A stretch of DNA of 5,677 nucleotides, taken from Opitutaceae bacterium (GTDB lineage: Bacteria; Verrucomicrobiota; Verrucomicrobiia; Opitutales; Opitutaceae). How positions within the stretch are numbered: the first letter of the stretch is position 1; the number at the start of each line of letters is the position of its first letter. Made by a program: the position numbers and the translations under genes. Below, piece by piece: positions 1-5,677 of the stretch. The stretch is taken from assembly GCA_003168315.1 (NCBI GenBank), contig PMSP01000195.1:1-5677 (forward strand), in the 5' to 3' direction. Below the pieces are notes generated by a model, which had not been told where the DNA came from, ran no database searches, and saw nothing but the letters and a program-made list of their open reading frames with translations.

Positions 1-392
1 ACGAGCTCGAGCGTTTCGGGCTGGTTGAAGATAATGTCGGCGTCCATGAGGCAGATGTACCGCGCCTCGCGGGCTGAGAACTCGTGGACGAACCTGTTCC
101 AAGCGTTGTTCCGGCCCGGCTCGGGAATCTCGGCGACTCGCGCGCTCAGCCCGTGATGGGCAGGTTGCTCGCGCCTCATCTTGGAGAAGGCGGCCGCGGC
201 GATGTCTGCCGTCCTGTCCGTGCAGCCGTTGGCAAGGCAGACGATCTCGCACCCCTCGCCCCTCGCGGCAAGGCGCCCAAAGACCGACTGCCCGAGCAGC
301 GAAGCCAGCATCGGGCCCAGGGATGTCTCCTCGTTCCAGGCCATGATGCCAATCGATAGGGTGATAGGCAAATCGTTCTTGGGAATGGTCAT
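1..392 (-). CDS. GT2 family glycosyltransferase, N-terminal part (runs off left edge)
   Basis: Reading the minus strand from the ATG at 392-390 gives 130 open codons down to base 3 with no stop, so the C-terminal part lies outside the window. Seen: a first beta strand and acidic turn at residues 12-22 (LSIGIMAWNEE), a nucleotide-binding turn at residues 55-62 (NGCTDRTA), the GRNNAWN segment near residues 93-99 where GT2 enzymes carry G-x-x-x-A-x-N, and a metal-binding DxD (D117-A-D119 in CLMDAD). These are the core of a GT-A fold family 2 glycosyltransferase, which moves a sugar from a nucleotide-sugar to an acceptor, usually at the cytoplasmic face of the membrane. The start is well fixed: an in-frame TAA lies 24 bases upstream at 419-417, with no other start codon between, and the next Met (residue 17) is inside the first core strand. 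No clear Shine-Dalgarno is visible. Divergent from a second GT2 gene. Donor and acceptor cannot be told. Confidence 0.88.
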   Translation of the reverse strand, partial: MTIPKNDLPITLSIGIMAWNEETSLGPMLASLLGQSVFGRLAARGEGCEIVCLANGCTDRTADIAAAAFSKMRREQPAHHGLSARVAEIPEPGRNNAWNRFVHEFSAREARYICLMDADIIFNQPETLEL

Positions 393-519
393 ACGGCTGA
401 TCGAATGTCGGAAGCATTATGACCCAAACGCACCCCGGACGGCCAGCGGGTCTGCACCCCCATTGTGGGCGGTAATCACCCCATTTCCGCGAGGCCGCGC
501 CTCGGTTAGATTGTGGGCC
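393..519. promoter_or_regulatory. Divergent intergenic region between two glycosyltransferase genes
   Basis: This 127-bp gap must hold promoters for both divergent genes unless transcripts enter from outside. On the minus strand CATAAT (421-416) matches five of six bases of a -10 box and sits 24 bases upstream of the left gene's ATG, but no good -35 lies at the usual spacing. On the plus strand no convincing pair is seen. Two other structures are present: a 9-base direct repeat ATTGTGGGC at 462-470 and 510-518, exactly 48 bases apart, and a six-pair hairpin CGAGGC-CGC-GCCTCG at 490-504, ending 15 bases before the right gene's ATG. Neither GT gene has a visible purine-rich ribosome binding site. 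The promoter assignment is tentative. Confidence 0.35.
490..504 (+). other. Short perfect inverted repeat just upstream of the GT2 start
   Basis: CGAGGC (490-495) and GCCTCG (499-504) are perfect reverse complements around a 3-base loop. The hairpin ends 15 bases before the ATG at 520, so in the mRNA it would lie at the edge of the ribosome landing zone. No T-run follows, so it is not a classical terminator. It could be an operator half-site pair, a translation-tuning hairpin, or chance in GC-rich DNA. Confidence 0.3.
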
Positions 520-1395
520 ATGGAAGAGCCTTTCGTCAGCATCGTCCTGCGCTCCTTCAACGAGGGGTGGGCGCTGCGATCCACACTGGACGCGCTCAAG
601 GCGCAGACGCACCGGAACTGGGAGCTCATCGCATTTGATTCGGGCTCCACCGACGGATCCGTGGAAATGATCCGCGCGGCAAGGCCCGCGCACTTCGTGC
701 AGATGCTTCCGCACGAGTACAGGCCGGGCAGGGTCCTGAACCAAGGCATGGCGCTTGCACGGCACGAGCGCGTGGTATTTCTCAACGCCGACGCCACCCC
801 CCAGGGCCCCGGCTGGCTTGGGCCCCTGGTATCGGCGCTCGCCGACCCCAAGGTGGCGGCGGTGTTCGGCCGCCAGGTTCCCAGACCGGATTGCGCCGCG
901 GTCTTTGCGCGCGACTATGAAAGGTGCTTCGACACCGGCCGTGAATCGGCCCAGTGGGAGAATTTCTTCAGCATGGTGAGCAGCGGCCTTCGCCGGGACG
1001 CGTGGGGCCGCCGCGGGTTCTGCGAGACCATGCAGTACTCCGAGGACGTCGAATACACCCGCTGGTGCCTCGCCGAGGGTTACCTCATCTCGTACTGCCC
1101 CAGCTCGGTCGTCATGCACTCGCACAACTACACCCCGCAGCAGTCCTACAAGCGCAGCTTTGGCGAGGCCTGGGCGCTTTCCGCCGTCGGCACCGGCACC
1201 GAAGGGAGATCCAGCGCGCGCCGGCTGTTCCTGGGCTGGTTGCGCGACGCATTGGGAGACCTGCGCTTCTGCCTGCGAAAGGGCCGGCTTCGCCAGTTCA
1301 CGGGGGCTCTCGGCATCAGGTGGCAGCAGCGGCTCGGCCGCATGCATGGGCTTCGCGTCGGGAGGCAGATGCATGGGGTGGATCACGTGCTTTGA
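520..1395 (+). CDS. GT2 family glycosyltransferase, rhamnosyltransferase-like
   Basis: A complete 291-aa glycosyltransferase. Seen: beta-1 with acidic turn PFVSIVLRSFNEG (residues 4-16), nucleotide-binding DSGSTDGS (40-47), GRVLNQGMALA (70-80), a metal-site strand FLNADATP (87-94) with D91 in the DxD position and N89 replacing the first Asp, and SEDVEYTRW (174-182) carrying the ED pair expected of the catalytic base region. SYCPSSVVMHSHNYT (191-205) follows. An N/S-x-DATP metal site with a late HSHxY motif is typical, as I know the family, of GT2 enzymes annotated as rhamnosyltransferases; the true sugar is unknown. The C-terminal 60 residues are Arg-rich and may lie against the membrane. The ATG at 520 is preferred because it places the first core strand four residues in. 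The frame is open back to 181, but a start there would overlap the divergent gene and add about 113 residues unlike any GT2. An in-frame TTG at 511 is a minor alternative. It is coupled to the next gene by TGATG. Confidence 0.9.
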   Translation: MEEPFVSIVLRSFNEGWALRSTLDALKAQTHRNWELIAFDSGSTDGSVEMIRAARPAHFVQMLPHEYRPGRVLNQGMALARHERVVFLNADATPQGPGWLGPLVSALADPKVAAVFGRQVPRPDCAAVFARDYERCFDTGRESAQWENFFSMVSSGLRRDAWGRRGFCETMQYSEDVEYTRWCLAEGYLISYCPSSVVMHSHNYTPQQSYKRSFGEAWALSAVGTGTEGRSSARRLFLGWLRDALGDLRFCLRKGRLRQFTGALGIRWQQRLGRMHGLRVGRQMHGVDHVL

Positions 1396-2618
1396 TGACC
1401 GCCGGAGACCAGAAAACGCACCGTGCAGCGGTCGGACCGTCGGCGCCCGGCGCCGAGAACGCCCGGCGGCAGCGCTTCACGCTCGACGGCGACGACGCGC
1501 TTGAGTGGCACCTCGAGCGCACATGCGCCCGAATCGTAAGCGGCATCCGCGGGCTCATTGCGCCGCGCAAGCTCGAGGCCGTGATACTCGGCGGGGGCTA
1601 CGGCCGGGGCGAGGGGGGAGTCCTGCGCGGCAGCTCCGGCGACCGTCCCTACAATGACCTGGAGTTCTACGTCGCCCTCAGGGGAAACCGCCACGTCAAC
1701 GAGATCCGCTACCGCCGCCGTCTCGAGGTCCTGGGTGAGATACTCACCCATCTCGCCGACGCGGAAGTCGAGTTCAAGATCACGTCGCTGACGGAACTGG
1801 CGGCCCGCCCCGTGAGCATGTTCTCCTATGATCTCGCCGCCGGGCACCGGTTCCTATGGGGCGGCGCGTCCGGGGATCTCGCGGCCGGCTGGGGCCTTCA
1901 TGGCTGTCCCGGCAACATACCGCAGTCCGAGGCGACGCGCCTGCTCATGAACCGCTGCTCAGGCCTGCTCTTCTCCCGCGTCCAGCTTGAGCGGGAGCCC
2001 TTCACGCAAACGGCCGCCGATTTCGTCAGGCGAAACGTGGCGAAGGCGCAGCTCGCATGCGGCGACGCCGTGCTGACGGCGTTTGGGCGCTACCACTGGA
2101 GCTGCACGGAGCGCCACCGCCGCCTGGAGGAGCTTGCCAGAAGCAAGCACTCGGTGTGGTTCGACGCCGCGCTCCGGCACCACGCCATGGGCGTTGAATT
2201 CAAGCTTCATCCGGAGTCCGGGGCGATAACGCGCGAGGCGCTCATCAAGAGGCACGGCGAGGTCACCGCCTTCGCACTGAAATGCTGGCTCTGGCTCGAG
2301 GCGCGCCGCCTCGGCCGCACCTTTTCCTCGGCACGGGCATACGTGGACAGCGCGTGCGACAAATGCCCCGGATCGTCGCTGTTCTTCAACGTGCTTCTCA
2401 ACCTGCGCGCCGATGGATTCAGGCTGCGGGCGAGGCCGACGCCCTGGCGTCATCCGCGCCAGCGGATATTCCACTCTCTGGCACTCCTCCTTTGGGAGCC
2501 CGAGGCGACCAGCGACCCGGTTCAGAGCAGGCAGATCGAGACCGAGCTCAATGCGCGCGGCACCAGCCTCAGCGAGTGGGTCGCCGCATATCGCACCCTC
2601 TGGAGCCGCGTCCAGTAG
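1395..2618 (+). CDS. Nucleotidyltransferase-fold protein of unknown substrate
   Basis: A 407-aa cytoplasmic-looking protein with no signal peptide or membrane segment. Seen: a long helix-like stretch (33-56), then strand and turn EAVILGGGYGRGEGG (61-75), then NDLEFYV (87-93), and a later acidic strand AEVEFKI (123-129). The order hG-G-x-G-RGE, then D-x-[DE], then a third acidic strand is the signature of the polymerase-beta/MNT-type nucleotidyltransferase superfamily, with D88 and E90 as likely metal ligands and E124 or E126 as the third. The rest looks helical: SEATRLLMNRCSGLLFSR (178-195), a stretch around 211-240 rich in Arg/Lys, and a C-terminal block with WRHPRQR (351-357). Family members transfer a nucleotide to a small molecule, RNA or protein; the substrate cannot be read here. 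The start ATG at 1395-1397 overlaps the preceding stop (TGATG), arguing for translational coupling with the glycosyltransferase. An open frame extends back to 954 but lies inside that gene. An inactive, binding-only NTase is an alternative. Confidence 0.8.
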   Translation: MTAGDQKTHRAAVGPSAPGAENARRQRFTLDGDDALEWHLERTCARIVSGIRGLIAPRKLEAVILGGGYGRGEGGVLRGSSGDRPYNDLEFYVALRGNRHVNEIRYRRRLEVLGEILTHLADAEVEFKITSLTELAARPVSMFSYDLAAGHRFLWGGASGDLAAGWGLHGCPGNIPQSEATRLLMNRCSGLLFSRVQLEREPFTQTAADFVRRNVAKAQLACGDAVLTAFGRYHWSCTERHRRLEELARSKHSVWFDAALRHHAMGVEFKLHPESGAITREALIKRHGEVTAFALKCWLWLEARRLGRTFSSARAYVDSACDKCPGSSLFFNVLLNLRADGFRLRARPTPWRHPRQRIFHSLALLLWEPEATSDPVQSRQIETELNARGTSLSEWVAAYRTLWSRVQ

Positions 2619-2643
2619 GCGCAAAGTTTCGACAAGTTTGAGG

Positions 2644-2689
2644 CTCAGGGCGTCCGGTGCCGCGGGCCGACCCCGACCCTTCGCCTGAG
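2644..2689. terminator. Possible bidirectional stem-loop in the convergent gap
   Basis: In the 85-bp gap between the convergent stops, CTCAGGGCG (2644-2652) pairs with CGCCTGAG (2682-2689): eight pairs with one bulged G. The enclosed 29 bases are GC-rich and can form a smaller CGGG/CCCG stem. It works on either strand, as expected for transcripts meeting head-on. No U-run follows on either side, so this is not a textbook intrinsic terminator. The heptamer TGAGGCT occurs twice (2639-2645, 2686-2692), allowing an alternative fold with the short palindrome TGAGGCTCA. Confidence 0.35.
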
Positions 2690-2703
2690 GCTGCGCAACC
2701 AGA

Positions 2704-5677
2704 TCATGGCTCCTCGTAAACCTCGAGCAGGGCGATGCCGGTGGAGCCGTTTGCGCCGCTCACCTGCGCCGTATAGGCGCCGGGAGGGAGTGTCACAAGG
2801 GTCGCCGAGTCCATGGACGTCGCCGAGAGCGGAAATGCCGACACCGCGCTGAACGCCGCCTGGAGCGCGGCCGTCCCGCCCCAGCCGTTGTTGGAGCTCA
2901 CTACGCCCTGGTTCGAATCGAAGACGGTCAGCTGCGGGGACGCCAGGGGCCCAGCCACCGAATAGGCCGCAAGGGAGGGACCGATGCCCCGGATGAGGAG
3001 CGTCTCGCTCGAGGGTCCGGTGATCACGAACCCGACCGTGAGCACATTGGAGCCGCCGCCGGCGAGTCCGCGGACCGACACATTGATGAAATGCGCGGTT
3101 GGAGCGGCGGCCGTGTCGGCGTCATACGCCTCCAGCAGCACCACGCCTGTCGCGCCGTTCGCCGCCGTCACCTGCGCCGTATACGAGCCAGGCTGAAGGC
3201 TCGTCAGGATGGCTGCATCCAGGGAGGCGGGGGGCAGGGCGAATGCGCCTGTCTGAGCGAACGCCGCGGAGAGCGCGGCTGTCCCGCCCCAGTTGTCGTT
3301 GAAGGCCAGGACCTCCTGGCTTGAGTCGAAGATTGTGAGCTGGGGGTCGGCCAGCAGGCCGGTCACGCCGAAATTGGCGAGAGTTGGGCCGACCGCCCGC
3401 ACGAGCGCCGCCTCGGTGCCCGTTCCTCCCACCACAAGCCCCACGATCAGCATCTGCCCCGAGGTCCCGCTGAAACCGCGCGCCGAGACGTTGGTCAGAT
3501 GGCTGGGCGTCCCCGCGGGCGTGACGATCAGTGCGGCAGGGACCGAGATGTCGGCCGAGAAGCCATTGGCGACCTCGACGTCGTAGGTCCCCGCGTCCGA
3601 GGCCTGCACGTCGAAGATGGTGAACGATGGGCCTGTGCCCCCGGCTATCGGGGCCTGGTTTTTCCTCCACTGGTATGTGATCGAGGCATCGCCGGTGACC
3701 GCCACGGTGAAGGTCGCGACGCCGCCCACAGTCGTTGAGACGGGCGCCGGTTGAAGCTGGATGGACATGGTGACCGGCGGGCCTCCGGCGGGCATCACGG
3801 CAAGCGCGGCCCCGGAAGTGGTCAGCTCCCCGGCCCCGTCCGTGATCACCACGGTATAGACCCCCGCGTCCGCCGGCGCCGCGTCCACGAAGGTCAAGCT
3901 CGACGAAGTCGCCCCCGGGATGGCCACCCCACCCTTTGACCACTGATAGGTTATGGGGGGCGATCCGACGACGCCAACAATCAGGGTGGCGGTGCCCCCT
4001 GCCGTGACGGAGGTCGGGCTCGGCTGGTATTGGTAAATGGGCGCGAAGGCCACCGGGAATACCGTCAGCACGGCACCGATGCTCGTCGCCGAACCGGCCG
4101 GGTTGCTCGCTACAACCGAGTAGGTGCCCGCGTCCGAGTTCTGCACGTTCTGCAATGTGAGCGTCGCCTCCGTGGCGCCCGCGATCGGCGCCCCGCCCAG
4201 CAGCCATTGGTATGTCAGCGGCTGAAAGCCGGACACGCCGACCATGAAGCTCGCCGGGGAGCCGACGGTGGCCGAGTTCTTGTAGGGCTGCGCCGTGATC
4301 GAAGGAGGGACAAAAAGCGAGAGGGTCGTCAGGCTCGCCGGCGCCGACTCAACGCTGCCCAGCTTGCTCGACACAGCGACCGTATAGTTCCCGGCGTCCG
4401 TCGCGTTGACAAAGGCGATGGACAGCGTGGAGGCGGTCGCGCCGGAAATCTGAATGTTGTTGAGCGACCACTGGTAGCTCAGCGCGCCCGAGCCTACCGC
4501 GGTCACCGAAAACTGCACCGAGGAACCCACGGTTGCGGACTGGGGCTGGGGCTCTGTGAGAATCAGGGGCGCGGTCATGCCGGCGGTGCCCGAGGAAGGG
4601 TCGGTCACGGCAAGCGTGATGGCCGTGGGGGGGCCTGCGCCGAGCGCGTTGTTGGCGCTTGCGGTCAGCGTGTAGGTCCCCGCCGTCGTCGGGGTGCCCG
4701 AAAGCGTTCCCGTCGCGGAGTTGAACGAGAGCCCGGCCGGAAACCCCGTCAGGACAAGCAGCTCCGGGCTGTTGCTTGCCGTGAGCGTGTACGAGAAGCT
4801 GGCTCCGGCCGGCCCCGTGATCGTGGCCGAGCTCGTGATTGTCGAGAAATCCCCGATCGTAAGAATCAGGTTCCGGGGAAGGCTGTTGCCAAAGGAGTTG
4901 GTCGCGGTGATGGCCACGCTCGCGACCTGCGGCGCCGAAGGCGTGCCGCTGATGAGCCCGCTGGTCATGTCGAGCGACAGTCCGGACGGGAGCCCGGTCG
5001 CCGAGAAGGATGTCGGGCTGTTTGAAGCGGTGATCGCATAGCTCAGCGGCGCGCCGGCTGGACTGGAAACCAGCGCGGCGCTGGTTATGCCGGGAAGCGG
5101 TCCCGCCGGGCTGATCGTGAACATGAAGACGAGGATCGTTCCCTGGCCCGCCCCGTTGTTCGCGCTGATTGACGTGAAGAACTGCCCGGCCGTCGTCGGG
5201 GTTCCGCTTATCTGGGCTCCCGACGAGGCAAGGCCCGGGGGCAGCTGGGCGTAGTTGTAGCTCGTTGGGGCGTTTGACGCGGCTATCGTGTAGAGAAACG
5301 CCGTCCCAACCGTGCCGGAAAGGGACCCGGTGCCGGCGATCGTCGGCGACCCCGGAGCGGCGTCCACGGTTATCTGGTACGGGTAGGGGTTGGTCGCCGA
5401 GCCCAGCGCCAGATGTAAATTCCCGTTGAACGTTCCCACGGTGCCCGTCGTGCCGCTGACGACCCCCGTCGATCCGTTGATGGAAAGCCCCGCCGGCAGC
5501 CCGTCAGCCGTGTAGACCGTGCCCGCTGGCTGGGGCGGGTTGGTGACGACCTGAAACGAATAGGGCTGGCCCGCGGTGGGGTCCGGAAGGATCGTCTGCG
5601 CACTGCCGGCGACCGCGAAGCCGAGGAATGCAAGCGCGACCGGAAGGAGGCTGGTCAACGATTTTTGCTGGTGATTC
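2704..5677 (-). CDS. Large secreted modular Ig-like repeat protein (5' end beyond window)
   Basis: A very large exported protein, probably a surface or matrix adhesin-like scaffold; no catalytic motif is seen. Numbering from the TTG at 5658-5656 (984 residues): hydrophobic signal segment (3-18) ending AGSAQ; four putative-Ig repeats (about 23-353); four Ig-like repeats (362-714); and two copies of a C-terminal module (718-847, 854-984). It stops two residues after LLEVYE, with no LPxTG, PEP-CTERM or transmembrane anchor. The true start is most likely outside the window: the frame stays open to base 5677, adding NHQQKS before the hydrophobic run, and that Lys gives the signal peptide its basic n-region, while no K or R occurs in residues 1-261. 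The TTG also lacks a ribosome binding site. No cysteine is present, and only 4 Lys and 6 Arg. It may be secreted, or held by interactions. The extracellular location is inferred from the signal peptide and repeats. Convergent with the NTase-like gene. Confidence 0.9.
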   Translation of the reverse strand, partial: NHQQKSLTSLLPVALAFLGFAVAGSAQTILPDPTAGQPYSFQVVTNPPQPAGTVYTADGLPAGLSINGSTGVVSGTTGTVGTFNGNLHLALGSATNPYPYQITVDAAPGSPTIAGTGSLSGTVGTAFLYTIAASNAPTSYNYAQLPPGLASSGAQISGTPTTAGQFFTSISANNGAGQGTILVFMFTISPAGPLPGITSAALVSSPAGAPLSYAITASNSPTSFSATGLPSGLSLDMTSGLISGTPSAPQVASVAITATNSFGNSLPRNLILTIGDFSTITSSATITGPAGASFSYTLTASNSPELLVLTGFPAGLSFNSATGTLSGTPTTAGTYTLTASANNALGAGPPTAITLAVTDPSSGTAGMTAPLILTEPQPQSATVGSSVQFSVTAVGSGALSYQWSLNNIQISGATASTLSIAFVNATDAGNYTVAVSSKLGSVESAPASLTTLSLFVPPSITAQPYKNSATVGSPASFMVGVSGFQPLTYQWLLGGAPIAGATEATLTLQNVQNSDAGTYSVVASNPAGSATSIGAVLTVFPVAFAPIYQYQPSPTSVTAGGTATLIVGVVGSPPITYQWSKGGVAIPGATSSSLTFVDAAPADAGVYTVVITDGAGELTTSGAALAVMPAGGPPVTMSIQLQPAPVSTTVGGVATFTVAVTGDASITYQWRKNQAPIAGGTGPSFTIFDVQASDAGTYDVEVANGFSADISVPAALIVTPAGTPSHLTNVSARGFSGTSGQMLIVGLVVGGTGTEAALVRAVGPTLANFGVTGLLADPQLTIFDSSQEVLAFNDNWGGTAALSAAFAQTGAFALPPASLDAAILTSLQPGSYTAQVTAANGATGVVLLEAYDADTAAAPTAHFINVSVRGLAGGGSNVLTVGFVITGPSSETLLIRGIGPSLAAYSVAGPLASPQLTVFDSNQGVVSSNNGWGGTAALQAAFSAVSAFPLSATSMDSATLVTLPPGAYTAQVSGANGSTGIALLEVYEEP
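2707..3507 (-). repeat. Two tandem copies of a C-terminal module of unknown function
   Basis: Residues 718-847 and 854-984 align without gaps from NVSxRG to LLExY[DE]; by my hand count about 66 of 124 positions are identical. Shared blocks: NVSxRG, GxxxETxLxRxxGPxL-like, DPQLT[IV]FDS (SPQLT in copy 2), NxxWGGTAAL, AAF, PGxYTAQV, and ANGxTGxxLLExY. Each copy has one Trp (790 and 926). I have seen this module at the C-termini of large exported Verrucomicrobiota proteins but cannot name a Pfam entry. Its terminal position suggests sorting, attachment or capping, which is inference. The linker between copies is Ala/Thr-rich and short (848-853). Confidence 0.8.
3517..4575 (-). repeat. Four Ig-like (I-set style) protein repeats without cysteine
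   Basis: Units at residues 362-446, 450-533, 540-622 and 628-714 each open with an x-x-x-P strand and T-V/A-G-x-x-A/V-x-F, carry a core Trp in YQW (395-397, 483-485, 571-573, 662-664), and close with DAGxY (421-425, 509-513, 597-601, 688-692). These are the tryptophan core and tyrosine corner of the Ig fold. The two disulfide cysteines of the eukaryotic fold are absent in all four. Such domains mostly serve in binding or as spacers. Confidence 0.85.
4600..5592 (-). repeat. Four putative-Ig (He_PIG-like) protein repeats
   Basis: Four units of about 80 residues, each with a proline-glycine turn followed by SGT(P): LPAGLSINGSTGVVSGT (54-70), LPPGLASSGAQISGTP (139-154), LPSGLSLDMTSGLISGTP (223-240) and FPAGLSFNSATGTLSGTP (306-323), numbered from the TTG at 5658. 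SNxP (128-131, 212-215, 295-298 region) precedes the motif in units 2-4. This spacing is characteristic of the putative-Ig domain found in bacterial surface proteins. Unit 1 diverges most, having VTNPPQP in place of SNxP. This block has no tryptophan and only one basic residue (R262). Confidence 0.8.

Noticed and set aside
84..359. 91-codon plus-strand frame at the left
   Set aside because: Antisense to the partial GT2 gene, whose DxD and NGCTDRTA motifs identify the coding strand.
181..519. N-terminal extension of the plus-strand GT2 gene back to an ATG at 181
   Set aside because: It overlaps the divergent GT2 gene, and the added residues match no glycosyltransferase feature; the GT fold begins four residues after the ATG at 520.
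954..1394. N-terminal extension of the NTase-like protein back to 954
   Set aside because: It is an out-of-frame, Arg/Pro/His-rich reading of the GT2 gene, whose own frame carries clear motifs there.
1959..2624. 221-codon minus-strand frame opposite the NTase-like gene
   Set aside because: No recognisable motif, and the plus strand carries a coherent NTase signature with a coupled start.
2644..2689. Classical intrinsic terminator
   Set aside because: The stem is imperfect and no T-run follows on either strand, so only a tentative terminator call is kept.
2704..2760. C-terminal cell-surface sorting signal on the large protein
   Set aside because: The protein ends at LLEVYEEP with no hydrophobic helix, basic tail, LPxTG or PEP motif.
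3122..4207. 361-codon second minus-strand frame inside the large gene
   Set aside because: Same strand but shifted frame of clear Ig-like repeats; the product is low-complexity Gly/Arg/His without domain features.
4030..5025. 331-codon open frame on the plus strand
   Set aside because: Its Arg/Gly-rich product lies antisense to the Ig repeat coding sequence; open antisense frames are expected in GC-rich DNA.

Overview
The window is GC-rich, tightly packed bacterial DNA without rRNA, tRNA, CRISPR or transposon signatures. The best lineage clue is the large protein on the right. It combines putative-Ig repeats, cysteine-free Ig-like repeats, and a duplicated C-terminal module (NVSxRG ... GPxL ... 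DPQLTxFD ... NxxWGGTAAL ... PGxYTAQV ... TGxxLLExYD) that I associate with Verrucomicrobiota, especially Opitutales/Opitutaceae. That placement is an inference from protein style, not a database result.

Left part (1-2618): a small carbohydrate locus. A family 2 glycosyltransferase (GT2) on the minus strand starts at 392 and runs off the left edge. A 127-bp divergent gap (393-519) separates it from a plus-strand pair: a 291-aa GT2 enzyme of the rhamnosyltransferase-like type (520-1395) and a 407-aa protein with a polymerase-beta-type nucleotidyltransferase (NTase) signature (1395-2618). The pair overlaps by one base (TGATG), which implies translational coupling and a shared task. Two divergent sugar transferases suggest a cell-surface or exopolysaccharide glycan locus. 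The role of the NTase-like partner is unknown, and it is the most interesting gene here.

Middle (2619-2703): an 85-bp convergent gap holding an imperfect GC-rich stem-loop that may serve as a terminator or transcript-end structure for both sides.

Right part (2704-5677): one very large minus-strand gene for an exported, modular, adhesin-like protein: signal peptide, four putative-Ig (He_PIG-like) repeats, four Ig-like repeats, then two copies of a module of about 125 residues. Its real start lies beyond the right edge. It has no cysteine and almost no basic residues. Together the genes fit a surface theme (glycan synthesis plus a large exported protein), but convergent orientation means the big gene is not in an operon with the glycosyltransferases.
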